In this document: positions 1 through 8,052 of the stretch, piece after piece
How positions within the stretch are numbered: the first letter of the stretch is position 1
Layout: every line of letters begins with the position of its first letter
NCBI GenBank assembly: GCA_947490345.1
Contig: CANLGL010000060.1
Location: 1-34,609 of the forward strand
Length of the DNA stretch: 34,609 nucleotides
Source of the DNA: Deltaproteobacteria bacterium
Lineage (GTDB): Bacteria; Myxococcota_A; UBA796; SXON01
Direction of reading: 5' to 3'
The notes under the pieces: generated by a model
Told to the model about the DNA's origin: nothing
Database searches by the model: none
The model's input: only the letters and a program-made list of their open reading frames with translations
Position numbers and translations under genes: made by a program

Positions 1-283
1 CACAATTGGCGCGCCGTCGGGGGTTGGGCGACGAACCAACGCCGACAATTCGCGCTCACCACGGCGCGATCAGCCGCAAAACTGCTTTTCGAGCTGGCTA
101 CGCCTCGGAAAACTGCTTTTGGAGGCGACTACGCTGCCTCCGCGGCGGCCACACCCTCCGCGGCGAGCCGGCCTCGGCGCAGGCTCAAAAAGCTCGGCTA
201 CGCCGTGGACCTTCCGGCGGCAGCGTAGCGGGTGCCCGAGCACAGGGCCGTGAGTTTCTGGTTAGCGTTACTGTTCTGACCCG
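1..283. other. Non-coding leader with short hairpin repeats
   Basis: I see no convincing gene in these 283 bases; reading frames that cross them have no recognisable domain and are probably chance frames in GC-rich DNA. The segment holds the hairpin repeats listed separately at 73-141 and the presumed promoter region of the gene at 284. No clear -35/-10 pair was recognised. Confidence 0.5.
73..141. repeat. Two 31-bp-spaced repeats, each followed by a small hairpin
   Basis: The 12-mer AAAACTGCTTTT occurs at 78-89 and again at 109-120. The first copy is followed by an inverted repeat CGAG/CTCG (90-93 with 104-107), the second by GGAGGC/GCCTCC (121-126 with 136-141). Both loops contain CTACGC. 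A looser third relative (AAAAAGCTCGGCTACGCC) lies near 185-202. Function is unknown; it could be a decayed repeat element or part of an mRNA leader. Confidence 0.45.
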
Positions 284-997
284 ATGCTGTTCGTCCTCCT
301 TCACCTGCTGGTCGGCTCGGCGATGGCCGCCCTCTGCGCGCTGGACGCCGATGGCGACAGGTACGCGGGCCAGGACCTGGAGCCCGATGGCGACGGTGAC
401 TGCGATGACCTGGGCGAGTTTCCCGCCGACCGTCTGGGTGAAGACTGCGACGACGCCGACGCCTCCATCTACCCCGGCGCCCCTGAGGTGCTCGGCGACC
501 TGGTCGACCAGGACTGCAACATGCTGGAGGACTGCTTTGCAGACGTCGATCACGATGGCTGGCGCACCGAGGCCCAGGATCCCGGCTGGGGCGTCGATGC
601 CGACTGCGAGGACATCGGCGAGGCCCGCGCCGACCAGCCGAGCGGCGACTGCAACGACGGCTCCCCTGAGACACATCCGGAGGCCACCGAGCTGGTCGCC
701 GACGACGTCGACGAGGACTGTGACGGCCACGAGGCCTGCTACCCCGACGCGGACCTCGACGACTTTCGCACCAATGAGTCGATTCAAAGTGAAGACACCG
801 ACTGCGACGACCCGGGCGAGGCCCACTTCGACGTCAAGCTCGACGACTGCGACGACAACGACCCCGACGTCCACGCCGACTGCGCCCCCGTCGAAGGCGC
901 GCTGACCGGGTCCGACTGCGGCTCCGGGTCGGCGGTGCTGTTCGCCGCTGGCGCTCTCTTCGCGGCGCGCCCTCGGCCGAAGCGACGCCCGTGCTGA
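284..997 (+). CDS. Secreted MopE-type metal-binding-motif protein with MYXO-CTERM-like tail
   Basis: A 237-residue exported protein. It starts with a short hydrophobic signal (MLFVLLHLLVGSAMA) and then carries Asp/Cys-rich repeats of the type DCDDADASIYPGAPEV and DCNDGSPETHPEATEL. These match the 'putative metal-binding motif' (MopE/Cu-binding) family that is abundant in myxobacteria. Near the end a Cys followed by Gly/Ser, a hydrophobic stretch and an Arg/Lys-rich tail (RPRPKRR) resembles the MYXO-CTERM sorting signal. It is therefore probably cell-surface anchored. The composition is extremely acidic. Its stop overlaps the GTG start of the next gene by 7 bases, which suggests translational coupling. 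Which metal, if any, is bound cannot be told. The family call is firm; the sorting-signal call is moderate. Confidence 0.8.
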   Translation: MLFVLLHLLVGSAMAALCALDADGDRYAGQDLEPDGDGDCDDLGEFPADRLGEDCDDADASIYPGAPEVLGDLVDQDCNMLEDCFADVDHDGWRTEAQDPGWGVDADCEDIGEARADQPSGDCNDGSPETHPEATELVADDVDEDCDGHEACYPDADLDDFRTNESIQSEDTDCDDPGEAHFDVKLDDCDDNDPDVHADCAPVEGALTGSDCGSGSAVLFAAGALFAARPRPKRRPC

Positions 998-2268
998 GTC
1001 TTGTCACGATGGCGCTGGCGATTGATGTCGATCGGACGCAGTTGCCGGGGAGCACGCTCAACAGCGGCGGGACGCTCGACCGGCCAGGGCCGTTTCTGGA
1101 CGGCGCGGGCAGCTTCCATCTCGGGGCGCTCGCGACGCTGGCCGATGGCCCGCTGCGGTTTACCACCGGCGAGTCGGTCATCGACCAGACGCTGATTGCC
1201 GAGCTTGCGTTCGGCGGCGTGGTCGCCCGCGGTCTCCGCCTCGACGCATCGATGGACTTCGTGCCGAGCATTCGCGCCCCCCACCACGCCTGGAGCCTGG
1301 AGCTTGAGACGGCAGCGATCGGGGATGCCAGGCTGGGCGCGCTCTTCGCGCTCGTCGCACCCAAGGAGTCCGGGGTCGGACTGGCGGTGGACGCACACGC
1401 TCGCCTGGCGACGGGGTCGCCGCTTTTCACGGCCGGGTGGGGCGGGCAGGGTCGCGTCATTGTCGGCGGCCGGCACACGCGCTTCGGCTGGAACCTGGAC
1501 GTTGGCGTCGACTACGCCGACGATCCGCCGTTTCTCGGGCGAAAATTGGGAAGCACTGTCCTTGGCGGGGCCGGCGTCCACTACTGGGCCATCGAAGAAA
1601 TGGTCCTCGGCGCCGAGGTCGACGGCCGCCATGCGTTGGCACCGACGGGCGATCTGGTGGGCGATTCGAGCGAGTGGAACGTGTACGTCGGGTACACGCC
1701 GTGCACGGGTGCCCAGGTGGCCATCGGCGGGGGCGGCACCCTCGTCCCGGGGCTTGGCACCCCCGAAAGGCGGCTGCTGATCACGGCCGGCTACTACCAG
1801 GGTGACTGCTCGTTCAAGCGGACCCATGCCGGCCGGCTGACCGCTCAAGTGGAGGCGAGAACCGCGCCACCACGGTTGCCGAAGGCTCGCCCAGCTCCCA
1901 TCGCCCGCGCCACCCTCACCGCAACCGAGATCGTGATCCTCGACCGCATCGAGTTCGACTACGACTCCGCCACCCTGCTCCCTTCAGCGACACCGATTCT
2001 CGAGGCAGTCGCGACGGTGCTGAGGGAGCACCCGGAGGTCCTGCGGGTCGAGGTCGCCGGTCACACCGACGAGCGGGGCGAGGAGGACTTCAACAAGCGC
2101 CTGTCCGAGGCGCGGGCCAAGGCGGTCCTCGACTGGTTGGTCAACGCCGGCATCGCCCCGTCGCGACTGAGCGCCAGGGGCTACGGGGAGGACCTCCCGC
2201 TGACCGCGGAGCACACCGAAGCTGCGTGGGCGCGAAATCGGCGGGTGGAGTTCCGGTTGGGGCGGTGA
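991..2268 (+). CDS. OmpA-family outer membrane protein
   Basis: A 425-residue protein from a GTG start that overlaps the previous gene. A second possible start is ATG at 1009. A very short hydrophobic leader (LSLVTMALA) precedes the mature part. Residues about 20-290 are rich in alternating hydrophobic/Gly strands and probably form an outer-membrane beta-barrel. Residues about 310-425 are a clear OmpA C-terminal peptidoglycan-binding domain: a FDYDSATL strand, VEVAGHTDERG, then LSEARAKAVLDWLV and a final NRRVEFRL strand. The Asp and Arg that contact diaminopimelate in this family lie in the HTDERG and LSEARA regions. The role is likely to tether the outer membrane to peptidoglycan. Similar two-part proteins are common next to MopE-type proteins in myxobacteria. 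The OmpA domain is certain; the barrel is inferred. Confidence 0.85.
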   Translation: MLSLVTMALAIDVDRTQLPGSTLNSGGTLDRPGPFLDGAGSFHLGALATLADGPLRFTTGESVIDQTLIAELAFGGVVARGLRLDASMDFVPSIRAPHHAWSLELETAAIGDARLGALFALVAPKESGVGLAVDAHARLATGSPLFTAGWGGQGRVIVGGRHTRFGWNLDVGVDYADDPPFLGRKLGSTVLGGAGVHYWAIEEMVLGAEVDGRHALAPTGDLVGDSSEWNVYVGYTPCTGAQVAIGGGGTLVPGLGTPERRLLITAGYYQGDCSFKRTHAGRLTAQVEARTAPPRLPKARPAPIARATLTATEIVILDRIEFDYDSATLLPSATPILEAVATVLREHPEVLRVEVAGHTDERGEEDFNKRLSEARAKAVLDWLVNAGIAPSRLSARGYGEDLPLTAEHTEAAWARNRRVEFRLGR

Positions 2269-2352
2269 GATCGGGGGATCCAGGGCGGATTCGGCGTGCC
2301 GGCCGCGCGATACCGGGGAACCTCCACGCCCCGCCGGGGGTCCAAGCCGGAG

Positions 2353-3093
2353 ATGCTCCCCACCGTCTTTCTGCTCGTCGCCGCCGCGTTCGCAGAGCCC
2401 CTCTCCGCGGGCTTTCCACCCCCCGCTGGCGCCTCCCGCGCGCCCGCCTCGGCCTGGGGAGCGTGGTTGCGGACGTTGCCCCTGGAACCCATCGGCACCC
2501 CCGTCCTGAGCCACGCCGGCGCCGTCCTCGCCATGCCCGCGGCGCGCGTTGTGGCGCTCCCCCTGGTGCCAGGCGACCTTCAGCAGTGCGCCGACTCGAT
2601 CCTGCGCCTGCGGGCGACCTGGGAGCGCGAGACGGGCCGCTCCCCGGCTTTCCACTACACCAGCGGCTACCTGTCGACCTGGACCGACTGGGCGGCCGGA
2701 TTCCGCCCCCGCGTCACCGGAAACAAGGTCACCCGTCGTGCAGGCGGGCGCCCCGGCACCGACGACGCCAACTTTGAAGCCTGGCTCGCGGACCTGTTCA
2801 TGTACGCGGGCACGCGCTCGCTGGCGAAGGAGGTGAGCCCGGTCGTCGTCGCCGACGTCGCGCCCGGAGCGGTACTCGTGGCGCCGGGGTCACCGGGCCA
2901 CGCGGTCTTGGTGCTTGACGTCGCCCGCGAGGCTGACCGCGCCTGGGTCCTCGTCGGCCAAGGGTTCATGCCGGCGATGAGCTTTCACGTGGTCGCCGGG
3001 CCGGTGGGAGGCTGGTACCCGGTCGCCGGCGAGACGCTGCCGACCGCGCCGATCGGGATGCCGTGGGCGACGCTGGGGCGGTTCGCGGAGTGA
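2353..3093 (+). CDS. DUF4846-like exported protein
   Basis: About 246 residues. I chose ATG 2353 because it opens directly into a signal peptide (MLPTVFLLVAAAFA); a longer frame from 2296 would put 19 polar residues in front of it. The mature part has features of DUF4846 proteins: an early QCADSILRLRATWE segment, then HYTSGY, a Trp-rich stretch and a closing GHAVLVLDVA strand followed by VLVGQGFMPAMSFHV. No catalytic role is established for that family to my knowledge. The stop codon abuts the stop of the convergent histidine kinase gene with no bases between, so the two genes may share a terminator or interfere with each other. The family assignment is from memory of its motif order and is moderately sure. 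Confidence 0.6.
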   Translation: MLPTVFLLVAAAFAEPLSAGFPPPAGASRAPASAWGAWLRTLPLEPIGTPVLSHAGAVLAMPAARVVALPLVPGDLQQCADSILRLRATWERETGRSPAFHYTSGYLSTWTDWAAGFRPRVTGNKVTRRAGGRPGTDDANFEAWLADLFMYAGTRSLAKEVSPVVVADVAPGAVLVAPGSPGHAVLVLDVAREADRAWVLVGQGFMPAMSFHVVAGPVGGWYPVAGETLPTAPIGMPWATLGRFAE

Positions 3094-4434
3094 CTACTCC
3101 GCCCCCGCCGGCAGCCGGATCCCAAAGCGCGCGCCCTTGCCGGCTTCGCTGGCCAGCCTGACCTCGGCCCGCATCGCCGCGCAGAGGTGTTTGACCAGCG
3201 CCAGCCCGAGGCCGGTGCCACCAACGGTGCGGGAGCGCCCTTCGTCCACTCGGTAGAAACGCTCGAAGAGCCGAGGGTGGTGGATGAGGTCGATGCCCGG
3301 CCCGGTGTCCTCCACCCAGACCTCGACCGCCCCGTCGAGCGGCACGATCACCACGCGCACCGTACCCCCCGACGGAGTGTACTTCACGGCGTTGTCGACG
3401 AGGTTCGACAGCGCGTGCTCCAGCGCATCGGCGTTGACGAGGGCCTCGGCAGTGGTGGGCGCCGGCCCGACGAGCTGGACACCCCGGCGCTCGGCCACCG
3501 CGGCGAAGCGCTCCATCGCAGTCTCGACGATCGGCGCGACCGCCTCGCGGCGCAGGGGCAGGTCCACCTGTCGCGACTCGATGCTCGACAGGCTGAGTAC
3601 GTCTTCGACCAGGGCGCGCAGGCGCTCGGAGTTGCGACGAATCGCGTCGAGCATGGGAATGACGTCTTCGGGGAGCCGGGCACGCTCTTCGTCCAGCGCC
3701 TCCGCGTAGCCGACGATCGACGTGATCGGGGTGCGCAGCTCGTGACTGACGTTGGCGACGAAGTCCCGGCGAACGCGGTCGGCGCTGCCCATGGAGGTGA
3801 CGTCGAGCACCACGCCAAGCACGCCGCGACCGTCAGCGGAAGGTACGGCGCGAAGCAAAAGCTCTTTGCCCCCGTGGGTGATCGCGCGCTCGCAGGTCTC
3901 CCGGGTGCGCGCAGCCTCGTCCACGACGTACTGGAAGGCGGGCAGCGGGATGCTCTCACTGGGACGGCGGCCCACCGGGTCCCCTTCGAACTCAAGCAGC
4001 CGACCCAGCGCGGGGCTGGCGCGGCGCACGATGCCCTCCGCGTCGATGACCACGAGTCCGTTGGGGGTCTCGCGCACCATGAGGCGGTCGAGATCGCGCT
4101 CGACCTGGACTTCGAGTCCACGCTCCCGGACGGCCGCCACAAGGCGGTTGACCGCCTCTGCCACCTGCCCCGCCTCGTCGTCGTCGCTGGCCGGAAGCCG
4201 GATATCCGTCTCCCCCTGGGCGGCGCGGCGCACCGCCTCGAGGATCTCCAAGGTGCGGTGCCGCCGGTCCCGGTGAAGCGACATCGTGCGCAGCAGCAAC
4301 AGCAACAGCGCGACGGTCCCCGCGCCCGACACCACGCCTGGCGCCGTCGGGCCCACCAGCAACAAAACCGCCACTTGCGATAGCGCCAGAAGGATGCCCA
4401 GGGCCAGATGAAGCCGAATCGACGTCGCGCGCAT
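3094..4434 (-). CDS. PhoR-type sensor histidine kinase
   Basis: A 446-residue membrane histidine kinase. Two transmembrane segments (about 11-30 and 36-50) are almost back to back, so there is no real periplasmic sensor. A HAMP-like linker follows (about 51-105), then a PAS domain (about 118-215) and a HisKA domain with the phospho-accepting His231 in FVANVSHELRTPITS. The ATPase domain shows the N box (NLVDNAVKY, about 344-352), G1 (EDTGPG, 375-380) and GTGLGLALVKHL (407-417). The order TM-HAMP-PAS-HisKA-HATPase is that of PhoR-like kinases. No response regulator gene lies beside it, so the partner is unknown. It is the last gene of a leftward operon, 9 bases after malQ. Sensing is probably cytoplasmic through PAS. 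Confidence 0.9.
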   Translation of the reverse strand: MRATSIRLHLALGILLALSQVAVLLLVGPTAPGVVSGAGTVALLLLLLRTMSLHRDRRHRTLEILEAVRRAAQGETDIRLPASDDDEAGQVAEAVNRLVAAVRERGLEVQVERDLDRLMVRETPNGLVVIDAEGIVRRASPALGRLLEFEGDPVGRRPSESIPLPAFQYVVDEAARTRETCERAITHGGKELLLRAVPSADGRGVLGVVLDVTSMGSADRVRRDFVANVSHELRTPITSIVGYAEALDEERARLPEDVIPMLDAIRRNSERLRALVEDVLSLSSIESRQVDLPLRREAVAPIVETAMERFAAVAERRGVQLVGPAPTTAEALVNADALEHALSNLVDNAVKYTPSGGTVRVVIVPLDGAVEVWVEDTGPGIDLIHHPRLFERFYRVDEGRSRTVGGTGLGLALVKHLCAAMRAEVRLASEAGKGARFGIRLPAGAE

Positions 4435-4443
4435 AGCTGTCGC

Positions 4444-5883
4444 TTAACGGGGTGCCCGCCCAAACGTCTGTCCAAGCGCAAGTACCCAAGAACAGGCCTG
4501 CCACGGAAGGTCTCGCAACCGCCAGCCCCAGTTGCCCGCAGCGACGCCGGGCGTGTTCATGCGGGCGGCGCTGCCGAGCTTGAGGAAGTCCTGCATCGGC
4601 GCGATCGCCGTGCCCGCGGTGCTGGCCCACGCCTCGCGACACAGCGTCCACGCGGGGTCCTGTCCGTCGCGACCGGTGTACATCCGGAACCGGTCCTGGG
4701 CGCCTGCGTCGGTGCTTGCGTACCAGCCCACGGCGGTGTCGTTGTCATGGGTGCCGGTGTACGCGATCCACGCGGTGCCGTCGTAGTTGTGAGGCAGAAA
4801 CGGATGTTCTGCATCGCGACCGAAGGCAAACTGCAGGATCTTCATCCCCGGCAGGCCGAGCTCATCCCGCAGCGCCTCGACATCGGGAGTGATCTCGCCC
4901 AGGTCTTCCGCCCACAGCGGCAGGGACCCGAGCTCCTGACGAAGTGCGTCGAAGAGTGCCCGACCGGGGCCGGGGGTCCACGTTCCGTTGCGGGCATCCG
5001 GTTCGTCGGCGGCGATGGCCCAGGCAGCGACGAAACCCCGGAAGTGATCGAGCCGCACCGCATCGACAAGCGAAAGCTCCCGTGCGAGACGGCGGCGCCA
5101 CCACGCGAAACCATCGGCGGCGTGGGCTTCCCAGCGGTACATCGGTGCGCCCCAGCGCTGCCCGGTCGGCGAGAAGTAGTCCGCCGGCACGCCACTGACC
5201 GGATTCGGTGAGCTGGCGTCATCGAGGAGCCACAGCCCGGGATTGGCCCACAGATCACAGGCGTCGTGCGCGACAAAAATCGGGATGTCGCCAACGATAC
5301 GGATGCCCCGGACCTTCGCGGCCTCGCGCAGCGCCGACCATTGCCGCGCGAACAAAAACTGTAGCCCCGCGTGGACCCGGATCTCTTCCGCAAGCACGTC
5401 GTCGTCGACGTCATCCCACCGCCACCAGTCGGCGTGGCCGAAGTGCACGACGCGCGCGGCGTAGCGTGACCAAGGACCCAGCCAGGAGCCCTCCCGCGCT
5501 ACGAACGCCGCCAGCGCGCCCGGATCAACCCGCAGCGCCGCCACGCGCAACAGAGGCAGTTTCCAAGCTTCAAGCGCGTCCAGATCGACGGCCTCGGCAC
5601 CCCACGGAACGGCCACCGGCTCGAGGATACCCTCTGCCACCAGCGCCTCGACGCTGATCAGCCGCGGATCACCTGCGAAGGCCGACGGGCTGCCGTACGG
5701 CGAAGCGCCCGGACCCACCGGATGCAGGGGCAGGACCTGCCACGTGTCGAGACCCGCGTGGCTCATCCACTCCAGGAAAGCGTGCGCGTACGGCCCAAGC
5801 TCGCCGATGGGCCCAGGCCCCGGCAAGCTCGACGGATGCAGAAGCACCCCCGCGTGTCGCGTGCGCCCGGGATCGGGCCACAT
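4444..5883 (-). CDS. malQ: 4-alpha-glucanotransferase (amylomaltase, GH77)
   Basis: A 479-residue cytoplasmic enzyme that transfers alpha-1,4-glucan chains between maltodextrins, in glycogen/maltodextrin metabolism. The GH77 signatures are all present: the N-terminal GVLLHPSSLPG and WQVLPLHPVGPGASPYGSPS, the nucleophile Asp279 in VRLDHFRGF, the acid/base Glu326 in LWAEDLGEI, and the third carboxylate Asp380 in YTGTHDNDT. The C-terminus has the usual RMNTPG...NWGWR. Length fits the short bacterial amylomaltases of about 500 residues. It begins 6 bases after the stop of the small basic protein gene and ends 9 bases before the histidine kinase start, so it is in the middle of an operon. Nothing is missing from the active site. 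Confidence 0.95.
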   Translation of the reverse strand: MWPDPGRTRHAGVLLHPSSLPGPGPIGELGPYAHAFLEWMSHAGLDTWQVLPLHPVGPGASPYGSPSAFAGDPRLISVEALVAEGILEPVAVPWGAEAVDLDALEAWKLPLLRVAALRVDPGALAAFVAREGSWLGPWSRYAARVVHFGHADWWRWDDVDDDVLAEEIRVHAGLQFLFARQWSALREAAKVRGIRIVGDIPIFVAHDACDLWANPGLWLLDDASSPNPVSGVPADYFSPTGQRWGAPMYRWEAHAADGFAWWRRRLARELSLVDAVRLDHFRGFVAAWAIAADEPDARNGTWTPGPGRALFDALRQELGSLPLWAEDLGEITPDVEALRDELGLPGMKILQFAFGRDAEHPFLPHNYDGTAWIAYTGTHDNDTAVGWYASTDAGAQDRFRMYTGRDGQDPAWTLCREAWASTAGTAIAPMQDFLKLGSAARMNTPGVAAGNWGWRLRDLPWQACSWVLALGQTFGRAPR

Positions 5884-5889
5884 GACGAA

Positions 5890-6030
5890 CTAACGACGAA
5901 GGCGACGGCCGCCGCCGCGCTTCTGCAGCATGCCCTTGGCCCGCATCCGCTGCTTGGTGTGCTTGGCCTTGAGCTTGGCGCGGTGGTGAGACGACTTGTT
6001 GCGCTTGCGGGGGTTCGAGGTGCGCGCCAT
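5890..6030 (-). CDS. 46-residue highly basic protein
   Basis: This short gene encodes 46 residues, from MARTSNPRKRNKSSHHRAKL to a Gly-rich, Arg-ending tail (KRGGGRRLRR). About half the residues are Lys, Arg or His, with only small polar residues otherwise, and there are no acidic residues. The upstream GGAG (7 bases before ATG) is a good ribosome binding site. It lies between the RelA/SpoT-like gene (30-base gap) and malQ (6-base gap), all in one direction, which supports a real operon member. The composition is like that of small ribosomal or RNA-binding proteins, but it matches no ribosomal protein I can name. A role at the ribosome or on nucleic acid is an inference from charge alone. Confidence 0.75.
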   Translation of the reverse strand: MARTSNPRKRNKSSHHRAKLKAKHTKQRMRAKGMLQKRGGGRRLRR

Positions 6031-6060
6031 GGGAAACTCCAGAATCGAGAGGGCGCCGGG

Positions 6061-7200
6061 CTAACGCGACCCCGGCTCACCGTCCACCGGAGCGCGTGAC
6101 GGCGGCATCGTCCGGCCGAGGCGTTCGTACACCTTCTGCATCTGGCGGTCTTTGTAGAGGTCGTGGCGCGAGTCGCCGCGTTCGTTGGCCTCTTCGGAAT
6201 GGCGATCGACGACCTGGAACTCGGTGAGCACGGACACCACGTCGCCGAGGACGGCGCGATGGCGAGGCGCCGAGACGCCAACAACGTCAGAGATTCGCAC
6301 CGGAAGCCCGACGATGAAGTTGATGACATGGTAGTCGCCGCCCGAGTCGGGATTGGCGTTGAACGCCGCCTGACGCTGCAGACCGAGGGTGCGGCGCTCG
6401 CCGTCGTAGTGGCCGTCGATCTCGAGTTCGGCGGCGCTGAGGAGCTGATTGAGGCTCTCCCCGGGAATGACGGCGGGAAAGGGCACGAGGTTGCGGAAGA
6501 GCCAGGCGATGCACGGGACGATGTCTTCCCGCTCGGCGGTGACGATGCGGAAGCGGAGCTTGTCGAACACCGTCGCGGCCGTGGACTGGCGCTTGGCCAG
6601 GAGCTTGGTGATCACGCTCGGGCGCGTCTTTCGGTTGCCGTAGAAGGCTTCGACAGGCAGACCCTCCTCGCGCATTCGGCGCGCCGCCTCGCCCACCTTG
6701 TGGTTGGCGAGCTCCAAGAGGTCCAGCTCGCGCAGCGCGGTCTGGTTGCGGAGCTCTTGCATTTCGAGGTGGTTGATGACGTGGACCAGCTTGAGGATGG
6801 CGCAGTATTGGATGCGGTGGCGACTGAAGCGCTCCCGCATCGAGGCGCGGAGGAAGGCGTCGCGCACATCGCGGGGGCGGCGAACCTCGGGTGCGAAGTG
6901 CAGCCCGATGTGCTCCTCCAGGTACTCCACGGCTTGATTGTAGACGTAGCGGACGCGCTCCCTCGCCCAGCCGTCGTTCTGTAGGTCGCAACCCCAGAGC
7001 CTCAAGAAACGGTTGACATCGTCGTGAGTGCGGAAGGAAAGCCGGTTCCATTCCACCACCGAGCCGCCGGCCAGCGCCAGCCGGACCGCGTCCTCGTCCA
7101 GCATGGTCAGCGGCGCCCGGAGAATCGGCCCCGGCTGGTCTTCGTCGAACTCGATCGGGTCCTGGCGCATCGGGGGGCGCTGTATCCCTTCACCTTTCAT
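6061..7200 (-). CDS. Uncharacterised TIGR04552-like protein, RelA/SpoT-fold candidate
   Basis: About 379 residues from ATG 7200, or 369 from ATG 7170 (MRQDPIEFDED). Neither has a strong ribosome site, and longer frames run antisense through the divergent gene. No signal peptide or membrane segment. I recognise it as resembling a family seen mainly in myxobacteria (TIGR04552, recalled from memory). The central part looks like the RelA/SpoT nucleotidyltransferase fold: RPSVITKLLAKRQ, then VFDKLRFRIVTAEREDI as the 'K.....RIV...ED' region, then a YHVINFIVGLPVRI strand and EFQVVDRHSEEANE near the end, where synthetases have VEIQIRT...AE. Whether it makes (p)ppGpp or another product is unknown. It heads the operon with the basic peptide, malQ and a histidine kinase. 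Confidence 0.6.
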   Translation of the reverse strand: MKGEGIQRPPMRQDPIEFDEDQPGPILRAPLTMLDEDAVRLALAGGSVVEWNRLSFRTHDDVNRFLRLWGCDLQNDGWARERVRYVYNQAVEYLEEHIGLHFAPEVRRPRDVRDAFLRASMRERFSRHRIQYCAILKLVHVINHLEMQELRNQTALRELDLLELANHKVGEAARRMREEGLPVEAFYGNRKTRPSVITKLLAKRQSTAATVFDKLRFRIVTAEREDIVPCIAWLFRNLVPFPAVIPGESLNQLLSAAELEIDGHYDGERRTLGLQRQAAFNANPDSGGDYHVINFIVGLPVRISDVVGVSAPRHRAVLGDVVSVLTEFQVVDRHSEEANERGDSRHDLYKDRQMQKVYERLGRTMPPSRAPVDGEPGSR

Positions 7201-7215
7201 GATAGCCCGCGCCCG

Positions 7216-8040
7216 ATGAAACTCCTCCTGTGGATCCTCCAAGGCGGCGCCGACACCGACCGCATCTCCGTGCCGACGGTGCTCAAGAACGCGTTTTCGG
7301 TGTTCTTCGCCAACCTGCACATCGCGGTGGTGATCGCGGCGATCACGGGCGGACTGGGGTTCTGGCTCACCGATCTGGTCGGCACCTCGGCTGTCGAAGG
7401 GCAGGACATTCGCGACCCCAAGATGCAGCTCATCGCGGCCACGCTGGTCCAGAGCGGGCTGCTCTGCCTCTGGGCGCTGATCGTCGGGGCATGGGCGGCG
7501 CCGGCGCAGATCTATCTGTGGGTCCAGCGTGAAAAGGGCCTTCCCGCCACGCTCGCGGGGGCGGTGAACTTCGGGCTCAACCGGTGGTCTCGCGTCGCCC
7601 TCCCTCACTTCAAGGCCTACCTCGCGGTCGTGCTCGGCAACATCATCATCGTACCGGGCATCATCTTCGGCATCCAGTTTGCCTTTGTCGACGCGATCGC
7701 CACGCTCGACGCCCGGGAGAAGCAGCCGCTGCGCCGCAGCGCGCGCCTCACCTCCGTCCGTCGCCGCGCCATCGTCGGGACCATGCTGGTTTTCCTGTTC
7801 GGGTGGTGGTTGTGGTTCCAGCTGGGGCTGGTCTTCTTCCTGCCGTCACTGCCGGTGTGGGGCAAAGTGGCCCTCGGCACCGTCGATCACCTCGTCCTGG
7901 TGCTGGTCGACCTGTGCATGGTCCAGTTCTACCTGGACTTGTTCCGGAAGGCGGCGCCGGTGGCCGAGCCGGCGCTGCCAACCACCGCGCTGCCGACGTC
8001 TACCGAGGACAATCCTTACTCCACCAATAGTGGGGAGTAG
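7216..8040 (+). CDS. Polytopic inner-membrane protein of unknown function
   Basis: 274 residues from ATG 7216 (MKLLLWILQGGADTDRISVP). About five hydrophobic segments are visible: near residues 30-54, 70-100, 130-157, 190-215 and 222-245. The ends are cytosolic-looking and polar; the last 30 residues are Pro/Thr/Ser-rich. The pattern (cytoplasmic amphipathic start, long membrane helices, a conserved-looking DAREKQPLRRS loop) resembles the glycerophosphoryl-diester/DUF975-like helical membrane proteins, but I cannot place it in a family. It is divergent from the RelA/SpoT-like gene with only about 15-45 bases between start codons, so the two promoters must overlap or lie inside the genes. It converges on the next gene with a 12-base gap. 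Confidence 0.7.
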   Translation: MKLLLWILQGGADTDRISVPTVLKNAFSVFFANLHIAVVIAAITGGLGFWLTDLVGTSAVEGQDIRDPKMQLIAATLVQSGLLCLWALIVGAWAAPAQIYLWVQREKGLPATLAGAVNFGLNRWSRVALPHFKAYLAVVLGNIIIVPGIIFGIQFAFVDAIATLDAREKQPLRRSARLTSVRRRAIVGTMLVFLFGWWLWFQLGLVFFLPSLPVWGKVALGTVDHLVLVLVDLCMVQFYLDLFRKAAPVAEPALPTTALPTSTEDNPYSTNSGE

Positions 8041-8052
8041 GGGCGGCGTCCG

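Noticed and set aside
2269..2352. Possible terminator between the OmpA-type gene and the DUF4846-like gene
   Set aside because: GC-rich partial inverted repeats exist but there is no convincing stem with a T run.
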